Shown here one piece after another: positions 45,569-54,634 of a stretch of 64,000 nucleotides of DNA. Origin of the DNA: Pseudarthrobacter sp. ATCC 49987. Lineage in GTDB: Bacteria > Actinomycetota > Actinomycetes > Actinomycetales > Micrococcaceae. The notes below the pieces were generated by a model. That model had not been told where the DNA came from and made no database searches. It was given only the letters and a program-made list of their open reading frames with translations. Within the stretch, counting starts at the first letter, position 1. Each line of letters begins with the position of its first letter. A program made the position numbers and the translations under genes. The stretch covers positions 3,472,001-3,536,000 of the forward strand of contig NZ_JAABNS010000001.1 of assembly GCF_009928425.1 (NCBI RefSeq). Reading direction: 5' to 3'.

Positions 45569-47638
45569 GTGACTCAGCTCATTACCACCGATCTGGTCGA
45601 ACTCGACCAGAACCTGGGCAGCTCGCCCGAGGACGTGATCCGGCACCTGGCAGGCAAAGTTGCCGCCAACGGACGCGCCACCGAGGTTGAAGGCCTCTTC
45701 GCCGACGCCTTCGCCCGGGAACAGAAGACCGCGACCGGCGTCCCCGGCGGCATCGCCATCCCGCACTGCCGCTCGACGGCGGTCACCGAACCGACGCTCG
45801 TGATGGCACGGCTTTCCCAGCCGGTCGATTTTGGCGCCAAGGACGGCCCCGCGGACCTGATCTTCTTCATCGCGGCCCCCGAGGGCGCGGACCAGGAGCA
45901 TCTCAAGCTGCTCTCCAGGCTGGCCCGCTCCCTGATCAAAAAGGACTTCACCGCGGCACTGCGCGCGGCCGGTTCAGCGGCTGAGGTCGTCGAGCTCGTC
46001 GAAGGCGCACTCGCGGACAAGCCCGCAGCCCACTCAGCCGCGGCCGAAGCCCCGGCAGCAGCGGCAGCAGCTTCAACCGACGCCGGCGCAACCACGGAGC
46101 CTGCATCCGCCGAGCCGCGCCAACGTCGCCTCGTCGCTGTGACTGCCTGCCCCACTGGCATTGCCCACACCTACATGGCCGCCGATTCGCTCGTGGCCGC
46201 GGCCAAGGAAGTCGGCGTCGACCTGCAGGTGGAGACGCAGGGGTCCTCCGGCGCCAAGGCGCTGGACCCCGCCGTGATCGCGGCCGCCGATGCCGTGATC
46301 TTTGCCGTGGACGTTGACGTGCGCGGCAAAGAGCGCTTCGCCGGTATGCCCGTCATCAACGCCCCGGTCAAACGCGGCATCGACGAGCCGGACAAGATGG
46401 TCCAGGAAGCCCTCGCCGCGGCGGACAACCCGAACGCCCGCCGCGTTCCGCACTTCGGAGCCGAGGAACAGGCCCAGCACGAGGCCGAAGAAAAGGGCGA
46501 GCACATCGGCCAGAAGCTGAAGAAGGCACTGCTCACGGGCGTCAGCTACATGATCCCCTTCGTGGCGGGCGGCGGTTTGCTGATCGCCCTCGGCTTCCTG
46601 CTGGGCGGCTACGACATCACCGGCTTCGCGGACAAGATCCTCGCGAACAACACCATCGGCAACCTGCCCACCGAGTACCCGGAACTGGCATGGGGCCCGC
46701 TGGGCGCCTACCTCGGCGCCGTGCTCTTCAAGATCGGCGCCCTCTCTCTCGGCTTCCTGGTCCCTGCACTGGCCGGTTACATCGCCTTCGCCCTTGCTGA
46801 CCGGCCGGGCATCGCCCCGGGCTTCGTCGCCGGCGCCGTTGCCGGGTTCATGGGCGCAGGCTTCCTCGGCGGCATCGTGGGCGGCCTGCTGGCAGGATAT
46901 GTGGCCCATTCGATCGGCAAGATCAGCGTCCCCCGCTGGCTGCGCGGCCTGATGCCGGTAGTGATTATCCCCCTCGTGGCCTCCCTCGTTGCTTCGGGCC
47001 TGATGTTCGTCGTCCTGGGCGGACCGATCGCCGCCATCACCGTTGGCCTCAACAACTGGCTGTCCGGCCTCACCGGAGCCAGCGCGATCGCCCTCGGCGT
47101 CATCCTGGGCCTGATGATGTGCTTCGACCTCGGCGGACCGGTCAACAAGGTCGCCTACGCCTTCGCCGTCGCCGGCCTCGGGGCAGCCTCCATCAGCAAC
47201 CAGGCGCCGTGGCAGATCATGGCCGCTGTGATGGCCGCCGGGATGGTCCCGCCGCTGGCAATGGCGCTCGCCTCGACGGTGCTGAACAAGAAGCTCTTCA
47301 GCCTGGCAGAACAGGAGAATGGCAAGGCTGCCTGGCTGCTGGGAGCCTCGTTCATCTCCGAAGGCGCCATCCCGTTCGCGGCTGCCGACCCGCTGCGCGT
47401 GATCCCCGCCAGCATGCTCGGCGGCGCCGTGACCGGAGCCATCTCGATGGCAGCTGGAGTCGGCTCGAAGGCCCCGCACGGCGGCATCTTTGTCTTCTTC
47501 GCCATCGACAACTTCCTGATGTTCGTTGTCGCCATCGCGGCCGGAACTGTCGTCAGCGCCTTCGCCGTGATCGGGCTCAAGCGCTGGGCAGTCAAGAAGC
47601 AGGTTGATACGGTGGAAGCGGTTCCCGTAGCCGCCTAA
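45569..47638 (+). CDS. fruA: PTS fructose transporter, fused EIIA-EIIB-EIIC
   Basis: A 689-residue membrane permease that takes up fructose as fructose-1-phosphate. EIIA (about 1-150) carries phospho-His66 in IAIPHCRS. After an Ala-rich linker, EIIB (about 190-285) carries phospho-Cys194 in VTACPTGIAHTYMA. EIIC (about 320-670) has nine or ten helices with GGGLLIALGFLLGGYD and the EGAIPFAAADP loop. No HPr domain is fused. GTG start after GGAAGGA; the open frame upstream is spurious. Confidence 0.96.
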   Translation: MTQLITTDLVELDQNLGSSPEDVIRHLAGKVAANGRATEVEGLFADAFAREQKTATGVPGGIAIPHCRSTAVTEPTLVMARLSQPVDFGAKDGPADLIFFIAAPEGADQEHLKLLSRLARSLIKKDFTAALRAAGSAAEVVELVEGALADKPAAHSAAAEAPAAAAAASTDAGATTEPASAEPRQRRLVAVTACPTGIAHTYMAADSLVAAAKEVGVDLQVETQGSSGAKALDPAVIAAADAVIFAVDVDVRGKERFAGMPVINAPVKRGIDEPDKMVQEALAAADNPNARRVPHFGAEEQAQHEAEEKGEHIGQKLKKALLTGVSYMIPFVAGGGLLIALGFLLGGYDITGFADKILANNTIGNLPTEYPELAWGPLGAYLGAVLFKIGALSLGFLVPALAGYIAFALADRPGIAPGFVAGAVAGFMGAGFLGGIVGGLLAGYVAHSIGKISVPRWLRGLMPVVIIPLVASLVASGLMFVVLGGPIAAITVGLNNWLSGLTGASAIALGVILGLMMCFDLGGPVNKVAYAFAVAGLGAASISNQAPWQIMAAVMAAGMVPPLAMALASTVLNKKLFSLAEQENGKAAWLLGASFISEGAIPFAAADPLRVIPASMLGGAVTGAISMAAGVGSKAPHGGIFVFFAIDNFLMFVVAIAAGTVVSAFAVIGLKRWAVKKQVDTVEAVPVAA

Positions 47639-47694
47639 GCCGTCCAGAAGACCTTCCCTAGCTGATTTCCCCAAGCTAAACCCAAGGAGCAGAA

Positions 47695-47973
47695 ATGACC
47701 GAACGTAACGCCACCATTGCCAGCCGCGTAGGGCTGCATGCCCGCCCGGCCGCGATCTTTGCCGAGGCTGCAGGCGAGTTCGATCTCGAAATCACCATCG
47801 CCCGACTGGGCGAACCCGTTGACGAGGCCATGGATGCCGCCAGCATCCTGTCCCTCATGAGCCTGGGCGCCTCCCACGGTGAGGTTGTGGTCCTGCGCGC
47901 CGAGGGCGAGGGCGCCGACGCAGCTTTGGAGCGCCTGGTCCAGATCCTCGAAACCGACCACGACGCCGCATAG
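47695..47973 (+). CDS. ptsH: Phosphocarrier protein HPr
   Basis: A 92-residue cytosolic phosphocarrier with phospho-His15 in GLHARPA and a regulatory-Ser position at about 50 (DAASILSLMSLG). It hands phosphate from enzyme I to FruA EIIA. No ptsI gene is in the window. AAGGAG precedes the ATG and a 24-bp hairpin follows. Confidence 0.95.
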   Translation: MTERNATIASRVGLHARPAAIFAEAAGEFDLEITIARLGEPVDEAMDAASILSLMSLGASHGEVVVLRAEGEGADAALERLVQILETDHDAA

Positions 47974-47992
47974 CGTCACCACCCGCCGGCCG

Positions 47993-48045
47993 TAACGCGA
48001 GAGCCCGGCCGCGCCCGCTGAGGGTGCGGCCGGGCTCTCGCGTTA
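47993..48045 (+). terminator. 24-bp hairpin ending the fru operon
   Basis: Arms 47993-48016 and 48022-48045 with a GCTGA loop; a single G-U pair is the only imperfection. Symmetric TAA/TTA ends make it able to act in both directions. Confidence 0.9.
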
Positions 48046-48321
48046 ACTGCCGGCGGGCGCGGATAGAGGTACGGACAGGGCCTCCCGCCCGGCGCCTCGG
48101 GGCCATTGCGTCCGGGCCGATCATCGGCTTCGCGGCCGTGACTGCCGCGGCGGGTGATCCGGCCGGAAACGAAGCGTCCGAACCGCCGCTAAGCACCCTT
48201 AGTAAGTGCTTGTCAGGACCCTGCCACCCCGCTAGTTTGGAATCCGCGGCACCACCACGTGTGGACAACCGCAGAATGGGTTCCCGGCCAGAGGAGACAA
48301 GACGTGGCAAGCGCAGAGCGC
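48046..48321. other. Gap between the fru operon and ku
   Basis: Holds the palindrome at 48189-48202 and AGGAG (48292-48296) seven bases before a GTG at 48304. That frame runs to 49335, entirely antisense to ku, and its product is Arg/Gly-rich, so it is not called as a gene. Confidence 0.5.
48189..48202. promoter_or_regulatory. Palindrome CTAAG-CACC-CTTAG, putative operator
   Basis: One base differs from the 14-base palindrome at 13061-13074. A longer AAGCAC...GTGCTT inverted repeat overlaps it (48191-48196 and 48106+100 to 48111+100, i.e. 48106 is not used; right arm 48206 is outside the core). It points to no intact gene on the plus strand. Confidence 0.4.
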
Positions 48322-49287
48322 TCAGGCCTCCTTGCGCGCGGTCTGCGCAGCGGCCTTCGTGCCGGCGGCTTTCGCTGCGGTTTTAGCCGCGGCCTTGGGC
48401 GCGGTCCGGGATGCCGTCTTGGTCGCGGGCCTGGCGGCCGTCGGCTTCGAAGCGGGCTTCGCGGCAGGCTTGGCGGATTCGTCCGCGGACGCTGCCCCTC
48501 CCCCGCGCTTCTTCTCCAGGCTCCGTTTGAGGGCCTCCATCAGGTCGATCACCTCGCCAGTGCCGGACTCCGCCGCCGGGACGCCAAAAGTCTCCTCGGT
48601 GTCCAGCGACTCCCCCTTCTCCAGCTTCGCCTCGATGAGCTGGCGCAGCTGCAGCTGGTAGTCGTCGGTGAACTGGTCCGGTTCGAAGTCCGCTGCCATC
48701 GAATCGACCAGCGCGGCGGACATTTCACGTTCCTGGGCGGAGATGCGGATGGTGGTTTCGAGCGAAGGGAAGCTCGCTTCACGCACCTCGTCGGCCCAGA
48801 GCAAGGCCTGCAGAACCAGGACGTCACCCCGGATCCGCAAGGCCCCCAGACGGGTTTTGTCCCGCAGGGCGAACTGGACGATGGCCACCCGGTCGGTGTC
48901 CTCGAGCGCCCGGCGCAACAGGACATAGGCCTTGGGCGACTTGGAGTCCGGCTCAAGGTAGTAGCTCTTTTCGAACATCATCGGGTCGAGCTGCTCAGCC
49001 GGCACGAACTGCACGACGTCGATCTCGTGGCTGTTTTCTGCCGGGATGGACTTGAGCTCCTCGCGGCTGAGGACCACGGTGCGGCCGTCGTCCTCATAGG
49101 CCTTGTCGATGTCCTCGTAGTCCACGATTTTGCTGCAGACCTCGCAGCGGCGCTGGTAGCGGATCCGGCCGCCGTCGGCATTGTGGACCTGGTGCAGGCT
49201 GATGTCGTGGTCTTCGGTTGCGCTGTAGACCTTGACGGGCACGTTGACCAGCCCGAACGCTATCGCGCCTTTCCAGATGGCTCTCAT
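48322..49287 (-). CDS. ku: Non-homologous end joining protein Ku
   Basis: A 321-residue bacterial Ku. Homodimers ring DNA ends and recruit LigD. The beta-barrel core (MRAIWKGAIAFGLVNVPVKVYSAT, CEVCSKIVDYEDIDKAYE, LVLQALLWADEVRE) covers residues 1-255. The last 50 residues are a Lys/Ala/Pro-rich tail like histone H1, as in longer Ku proteins where the tail binds DNA. Divergent from ligD with 40 bases between. Confidence 0.95.
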   Translation of the reverse strand: MRAIWKGAIAFGLVNVPVKVYSATEDHDISLHQVHNADGGRIRYQRRCEVCSKIVDYEDIDKAYEDDGRTVVLSREELKSIPAENSHEIDVVQFVPAEQLDPMMFEKSYYLEPDSKSPKAYVLLRRALEDTDRVAIVQFALRDKTRLGALRIRGDVLVLQALLWADEVREASFPSLETTIRISAQEREMSAALVDSMAADFEPDQFTDDYQLQLRQLIEAKLEKGESLDTEETFGVPAAESGTGEVIDLMEALKRSLEKKRGGGAASADESAKPAAKPASKPTAARPATKTASRTAPKAAAKTAAKAAGTKAAAQTARKEA

Positions 49288-49327
49288 GGATCAAGTGAAC
49301 CGCACACTTGCGTGGAGGTGAAGCCCC

Positions 49328-51814
49328 TTGGGTGAAAGGGCACCGGCCAACAGCAACGAGCGGGTCCGGGTTGGCGGCCGCGAACTGGTGGTCACCAACC
49401 TGGACAAGGTCATGTATCCGGAGACCGGCACCACCAAGGCCGATGTCCTGGCCTACTACGCCGCCGTGGCGCCCGTGCTGATCCCCGCGGCCGCAAACCG
49501 CCCGGCCACCCGGAAGCGCTGGGTGCACGGCGTCGGGACGGCCGATGCCCCGGGCGAGATGTTCTTCCAGAAGAACCTCGACCATTCGACGCCGGGGTGG
49601 GTGCCGCGGGCCTCCATCACCCACAAGGAACGGACCATCCAGTACCCGCTGGTCAACGACCCGGCCACGCTGGCCTGGCTCGCGCAGATCGCGGCCCTGG
49701 AGATCCATGTGCCGCAGTGGCGCGTCGACTCGCACGGCAACGCCCTGCCGCCGGACCGGCTGGTGCTGGACCTGGATCCCGGGGAGGGGGCCGGGCTGGC
49801 CGAGTGCGTTGAGGTCGCGAAGCTCGCCCGGACCATCCTGCAGGACGTCGGACTGGACCCCGTACCGGTAACCAGCGGCAGCAAAGGCATCCACCTCTAC
49901 GCGGCCCTCGAAGGCACGCTGAGCTCCGAGCAGATTTCCGAGTTCGCCCATGAACTGGCCCGCTCCCTGGAAGCCGACCACCCGGAGCTGGCCGTCAGTG
50001 ACATGAAGAAGACGCTGCGCACCGGCAAGGTCCTGGTGGACTGGAGCCAGAACAGCGCCGCCAAGACCACCATCGTGCCCTACTCACTGCGCGGGCGGCT
50101 CCGGCCCACGGTGGCGGCGCCCCGGACCTGGCGCGAACTCAGCTCGCCTTCCCTGCACCAGCTGGACTACCAGGAGGTCATGAAGCGGGTGAAGTCCGGC
50201 AAGGACCCCTTCGCGGCCATCTCCGGCAAGAGGCGCCCCGGGGGCCAGCCTGACGGCCGCCCGGACGGCGACAGCGAAACAACAGGCGACGGCGGCGCCA
50301 CCGACCCGCGGCTGGACAAGTACCGTGCCAAACGGGACGCGGCCTCCACCCCGGAGCCCTTCACGGCGGAGCAGCACCGCGCCGGGACAGGCCGGACTGA
50401 TACCGAAGACGGCACCCTCCGCGAGAAGTTCGTCATCCAGGAACACCACGCCAGCCGGCTGCACTATGACTTCCGGCTGGAGCGCGACGGCGTACTGGTG
50501 TCCTGGGCGCTGCCCAAGGGGGTGCCCACCAACAAGACGACGAACCACCTGGCGGTCCAGACCGAGGACCACCCGATGGACTACGCGGACTTCGAAGGCA
50601 CCATTCCCAAGGGCCAGTACGGTGCCGGAACCATCAGCATCTGGGACCACGGCTACTACGAATGCGAGAAGTGGATCGCGGGCAAGGAAGTCATTGCCAC
50701 CCTCACCGGTCAGGACGACGGCGGACTGGGCGGCACCCGCAGGTTCGCGCTGATCCACACCGGCAGGGGCGGCGACCAGTGGCTCATCCACCTGATGGAC
50801 CCGCCGGGCGCGAAGAAAGAGCATGTGCCCCCGGCGGCGGAGGCCGCGCAACCCGCCCCGGACACGGCCGACTTTGCGCCGATGCTGGCCAGCTCCGGCA
50901 CCGCAGCCGACTTGCCGGGCAAAGAGTGGCAGTTTGAACTCAAGTGGGACGGGGTGCGGGCCCTGGTTGTCGGGGACGCGAAGAAGATCCGCCTGATCAG
51001 CCGCAACGGGATGGACATGTCCGCGGCGTACCCGGAACTGACGGACCGCTCCAGCTGGCCGGGGCAGGATTTCATCGCCGACGGCGAGATCATCGCCGTC
51101 GGCCCCTCGGGGCGGCCCGACTTCGGGCTGCTGCAGGGGCGGATGAAGCTCACCAGAGCCTCCGACGTCGCGAAGGCGCAGGCGTCGACGCCGGTGCGGC
51201 TGATGCTCTTCGACCTCCTATCCGAGGACGGCACGGACCTGCGCCGTCTTCCGCTCCGCCAGCGGCGGGCCCGGCTGGAGGCGTTCTTCACATCTGCCGA
51301 TGGCCCCGTGGACCTCTCCCGGCTGATCGACGGCGATGTCCGGCACATCCTGGAAAGCGCCGAGGAGCTGGGGCTGGAGGGCGTGATGGCCAAGCGCACG
51401 GACGGCCGCTACGTCGGGCAGCGCAGCAGGTCCTGGCTCAAGCTCAAGTTCGAACGCACCCAGGAGGTGGTGGTCGGCGGCTGGCGGCCGGGCAAGGGCG
51501 AGCGCGGGCAGTCCGTCGGCTCACTGTTGCTGGGGATCCCCGACGGTTCCAAGCTGCGCTACGTCGGCCGCGTCGGCAGCGGATTCAGCTCCCGGGAACT
51601 CAAGGAACTGCGCCAGAGGCTCGATGCCCTCCCCCGTAAGACCTCGCCGTTCGAGGACGTCCCGGCCGCCGACGCCTCGGACGCACACTGGGTGAGCGCC
51701 AAGCTCGTCGGGGAGGTCACCTATGGGGAATGGACCGGCGGCGGCAAGCTCCGGCACCCGGTCTGGCGCGGCTGGCGGCCGGATAAGCGCCCGGAGGACG
51801 TGGTGATTGAATAA
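49328..51814 (+). CDS. ligD: ATP-dependent DNA ligase D (Pol-PE-Lig)
   Basis: An 828-residue end-joining enzyme. The order is an N-terminal primase-polymerase (about 10-300; VLDLDPGEG metal Asp pair and SGSKGIHLY), a 3'-phosphoesterase (about 350-500; FVIQEHHASRLHYDFRLE) and a C-terminal ligase (about 510-828) with adenylated Lys539 in ELKWDGVRA. This is the mycobacterial domain order. The start is TTG 49328, seven bases after GGAGGTG; no in-frame ATG or GTG lies closer. It works with the Ku gene across the shared 40-base promoter region. Confidence 0.95.
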   Translation: MGERAPANSNERVRVGGRELVVTNLDKVMYPETGTTKADVLAYYAAVAPVLIPAAANRPATRKRWVHGVGTADAPGEMFFQKNLDHSTPGWVPRASITHKERTIQYPLVNDPATLAWLAQIAALEIHVPQWRVDSHGNALPPDRLVLDLDPGEGAGLAECVEVAKLARTILQDVGLDPVPVTSGSKGIHLYAALEGTLSSEQISEFAHELARSLEADHPELAVSDMKKTLRTGKVLVDWSQNSAAKTTIVPYSLRGRLRPTVAAPRTWRELSSPSLHQLDYQEVMKRVKSGKDPFAAISGKRRPGGQPDGRPDGDSETTGDGGATDPRLDKYRAKRDAASTPEPFTAEQHRAGTGRTDTEDGTLREKFVIQEHHASRLHYDFRLERDGVLVSWALPKGVPTNKTTNHLAVQTEDHPMDYADFEGTIPKGQYGAGTISIWDHGYYECEKWIAGKEVIATLTGQDDGGLGGTRRFALIHTGRGGDQWLIHLMDPPGAKKEHVPPAAEAAQPAPDTADFAPMLASSGTAADLPGKEWQFELKWDGVRALVVGDAKKIRLISRNGMDMSAAYPELTDRSSWPGQDFIADGEIIAVGPSGRPDFGLLQGRMKLTRASDVAKAQASTPVRLMLFDLLSEDGTDLRRLPLRQRRARLEAFFTSADGPVDLSRLIDGDVRHILESAEELGLEGVMAKRTDGRYVGQRSRSWLKLKFERTQEVVVGGWRPGKGERGQSVGSLLLGIPDGSKLRYVGRVGSGFSSRELKELRQRLDALPRKTSPFEDVPAADASDAHWVSAKLVGEVTYGEWTGGGKLRHPVWRGWRPDKRPEDVVIE

Positions 51815-51815
51815 A

Positions 51816-51847
51816 GCGGCCCCGGCCTCAACGCTCAGCCGGGCCGC
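51816..51847. terminator. Hairpin between ligD and the small-protein gene
   Basis: GCGGCCCCGGC (51816-51826) pairs with GCCGGGCCGC (51838-51847) with one bulged C and an 11-base loop. It lies between two convergent stops and could end both transcripts. Confidence 0.7.
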
Positions 51848-51849
51848 CG

Positions 51850-52110
51850 TCACTTGTCGCGGTGCGGGATGTCCGGGCGGCTGGTCCGGTGCTCAGCGGC
51901 TTCTACAACCTGCTGGTTCTGCAGGCCGCGAACTTCATCGCGGTCCTTCGGGTGGCGGTGCTTGCCGCTCCCATCCGGCCACGAATGCCCCTCGGAGGCG
52001 GGTTGCGGAAGGTGGTGCACCGGCTCGGGACCAGGGGCCTCGTCCATGGACTCAGCCAAGTGGCTGGCCACCTCAGGCTCGATCTCGTCTCCGGAGTGAT
52101 GATCTGCCAT
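51850..52110 (-). CDS. Small hydrophilic protein, unknown
   Basis: An 86-residue acidic/His-rich protein (MADHHSGDEIEPEVASHLAES at the start; later QNQQVVEAAEHRTSRPD). No known domain; likely disordered. GGAAGAG precedes ATG 52110, shorter than the open frame. Convergent with ligD. Confidence 0.65.
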   Translation of the reverse strand: MADHHSGDEIEPEVASHLAESMDEAPGPEPVHHLPQPASEGHSWPDGSGKHRHPKDRDEVRGLQNQQVVEAAEHRTSRPDIPHRDK

Positions 52111-52195
52111 TGCTCTTCCTTTCCGCTGTGCACTTAGTGCCGTGAATTGAAGTGTCCCCCCATCGTAGGTCGGCCGGCTTGCGATGTCTGTAGCG

Positions 52196-52429
52196 CTACC
52201 AGCGGACTTTCTTCTCCGCGGGGCCCTGCTTGCCACTGACGTGAGTGGGTTTGTGGCTGTGGCCGACACTCTGTGAGGCCGCGCCACCGCGCGACTTGCT
52301 CGCGAGCATCTCCTTTTGGGCGTCGGTCAGGCGGGACTTGATGCCTGTCCCCTGCTCCGGCTTGGCCTGGGACTTGTCGTCCGCCTCGGCCCCGCTGTTG
52401 CTGCTCTTTTTGGTCTCTTTGCCAGTCAT
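52196..52429 (-). CDS. Small basic disordered protein, unknown
   Basis: A 77-residue Lys/Ser/Gln-rich protein. A short KSRLTDAQKEMLASKSRGG helix is the only ordered-looking part. AAGGAGA precedes the ATG. Its polar composition resembles small stress-related proteins, but no family is recognised. Confidence 0.62.
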   Translation of the reverse strand: MTGKETKKSSNSGAEADDKSQAKPEQGTGIKSRLTDAQKEMLASKSRGGAASQSVGHSHKPTHVSGKQGPAEKKVRW

Positions 52430-52839
52430 GGACTGTTCTCCTTGTGTGGCTCGTGGTCAGCACTGCGCTGAGGTCAACCCTAGGCGCTTTCCGGATCCCT
52501 TGGGTACCCCCTCTGCCCGGCTTTTGCGCGGCGCAACCGGGGCCCGGGGAGGGTGGGCCGGTCCCCGCCCAAAGGCATGATTCAGGCCGGAAAACCGGCT
52601 CCCGGCCGCCCTTCGGGGAAAAAGTTTACGCAGTCGGAGGTGAGGACCGGCGATTCCCAGCAATGGCGCGGCGAAACAGCGGAAAAGAAAACTGCCAGCC
52701 GGCCCCCGATCAGGGGTGAAACACCGGATGATACGGCACCAAACTCGGAAACACCATAGAAATCGCGTAAAATTGAAAGCCTGCCCAGAGCGGGGCAGCT
52801 ACAAGTCGCAAGCAAATGACCTCCATAGGAGCGGCCCAA
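52430..52839 (+). promoter_or_regulatory. 410-base gap with promoter and leader hairpin for the MFS gene
   Basis: No gene seen. TAAAAT at 52768-52773 is a good -10 on the plus strand with a weak TCGGAA -35 17 bases upstream. CTGCCC (52781-52786) and GGGCAG (52793-52798) form a small hairpin in the leader, which runs to the ATG at 52840. Confidence 0.45.
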
Positions 52840-54453
52840 ATGCCCACAGACCGAAGCACGACCGACTCTTCAGCAGGCGTCATGAACGCCAGCGGAACCA
52901 ACCAAGTTGCACCCAAGGGTGCGAAGAAACCAAAGCTGCGGACGCGGCGTCGACTCAGGGAGTCCGACGTCAACGTCGTCAATAAGCCGATGCTCAAAAA
53001 AGCACTCGGCGGCACCATCGTGGGTAACACCATGGAGTGGTACGACGTCGGCGTGTTCGGCTACCTGATCACCACCATGGGGCCGGTATTCCTGCCCGAG
53101 GCGGACAAGTCCGTTCAGACCCTGTTCCTGCTGGGAACATTCGCCGCCACCTTCATTGCCCGCCCCCTCGGCGGGGTCATCTTCGGCTGGCTCGGCGACA
53201 AGATCGGCCGCCAGAAGGTCCTTGCCACCACCCTGATGCTGATGGCCGCGAGCACCTTCGCCATCGGGCTCCTGCCCGGCTATGCGCAGATCGGAATGTG
53301 GGCTGCTGCCCTGCTGGTGCTGCTCAAGGTGGTCCAGGGCTTCTCCACCGGCGGCGAATACGCCGGTGCCACCACCTTCGTGAGCGAATACTCCCCGGAC
53401 AAGCGCCGCGGCTTCTTCGCCAGCTTCCTGGACATGGGCAGCTACCTCGGCTTCGCCCTCGGTGCCGCCCTCGTCTCCGTGCTGCAGCTGACCCTTGGTC
53501 AGGCCGCCATGGAGGAGTGGGGCTGGCGGATCCCGTTCCTGCTTGCCGGTCCGCTGGGTCTGATCGCGGTCTACTTCCGGAGCAAGATCGAGGAATCCCC
53601 GCAGTTCCAGGCCACCCTGGACGCCCAGGAGAACTTCTCCAAGGACGCCACGTCCTCGAATCCCGCAGCCTCGAAGAGCCCGGTGGGCATCGTGAAGGCA
53701 TACTGGCGTTCACTCATCGTTGCCATGATCCTGGTGGCAGCCGCGAATACCGCCGGTTACGCCCTGACGTCCTACATGCCGACGTACCTCACGGAGTCCA
53801 AGGGCTACGACCCGGTCCACGGCACCCTGCTGACCATCCCCGTGCTGGTCATCATGAGCCTCTGCATTCCGCTGACCGGCAAGCTGTCTGACCGGATCGG
53901 GCGCCGCCCCGTGCTGTGGATCGGCGCGCTCAGCACCGTGGTCCTGGCTGCCCCGGCGTTTATGCTGATCGGTGTCGGAGAAATCTGGTCCACCCTTCTG
54001 GGCCTCGGCATGATCGCCTTCCCGGTCACCTTCTACGTGGCGAACCTGGCTTCGGCCCTGCCGGCGCAGTTCCCGACGGCGAGCCGTTACGGCGCCATGG
54101 GCATCGCGTACAACTTCTCCGTCGCCATCTTTGGCGGCACCACGCCGTTCATCGTCGCCGCCCTGATCGGCGCCACCGGCGATGACATGATGCCGGCCTA
54201 CTACCTGATGGCCACCTCGGCGATCGGTGCGGTTGCGATCTACTTCCTCAAGGAATCGGCCCAGCGCCCCCTGCCGGGTTCCATGCCCAGCGTGGACACC
54301 CAGGCCGAGGCCAAGGAGCTCGTTGCGAACCAGGACGAGAACCCGCTGATCGACCTGGTGGAAATGGACATGCCGTTTGCCGCAGCCCCGGCGGATCCGG
54401 TTGCTGATCCGACGGCACCCCGGAACACCGAAAAGGTTCCGGCCGGCGCCTAA
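52840..54453 (+). CDS. MFS transporter, metabolite:H+ symporter (MHS) family
   Basis: A 537-residue permease with twelve helices. GNTMEWYDVGVFGYL in helix 1, GDKIGRQKVL (motif A) and FSTGGEYAGATTFVSEYSPDKRRGF are MHS/ProP features. ProP-like members take up proline, betaine or organic acids with a proton. The first ~60 residues and last ~80 are hydrophilic. The start is ATG 52840 after AGGAGCGG; ATG 52816 is possible. Substrate unknown. Confidence 0.9.
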   Translation: MPTDRSTTDSSAGVMNASGTNQVAPKGAKKPKLRTRRRLRESDVNVVNKPMLKKALGGTIVGNTMEWYDVGVFGYLITTMGPVFLPEADKSVQTLFLLGTFAATFIARPLGGVIFGWLGDKIGRQKVLATTLMLMAASTFAIGLLPGYAQIGMWAAALLVLLKVVQGFSTGGEYAGATTFVSEYSPDKRRGFFASFLDMGSYLGFALGAALVSVLQLTLGQAAMEEWGWRIPFLLAGPLGLIAVYFRSKIEESPQFQATLDAQENFSKDATSSNPAASKSPVGIVKAYWRSLIVAMILVAAANTAGYALTSYMPTYLTESKGYDPVHGTLLTIPVLVIMSLCIPLTGKLSDRIGRRPVLWIGALSTVVLAAPAFMLIGVGEIWSTLLGLGMIAFPVTFYVANLASALPAQFPTASRYGAMGIAYNFSVAIFGGTTPFIVAALIGATGDDMMPAYYLMATSAIGAVAIYFLKESAQRPLPGSMPSVDTQAEAKELVANQDENPLIDLVEMDMPFAAAPADPVADPTAPRNTEKVPAGA

Positions 54454-54634
54454 GTTTGCCCTCTGGCAGCCCGGTCGGGTTCATCCTGAGCGCGGCCGGC
54501 TAACCCGGATTCTGTAGCAAAGTCCCGCCCAGTGAGGCCTGCTTTGTGTGTTTGCCCCTTGGGGCGGACGCGCAAGGAAGGCCTTAGGCGCGTCCGGCCG
54601 CAGGCCCGTCCCCACCCTGGAATTGGAGGCATCC

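Noticed and set aside
46073..47674. Minus-strand ORF of 533 codons over fruA
   Set aside because: His/Gly/Asp-rich shadow of the EIIC domain.
48304..49335. Plus-strand ORF antisense to ku, with a good ribosome site
   Set aside because: Composition is Arg/Gly/Leu-rich and it mirrors ku over its whole length; kept as a finding about the start region but not called as a gene.
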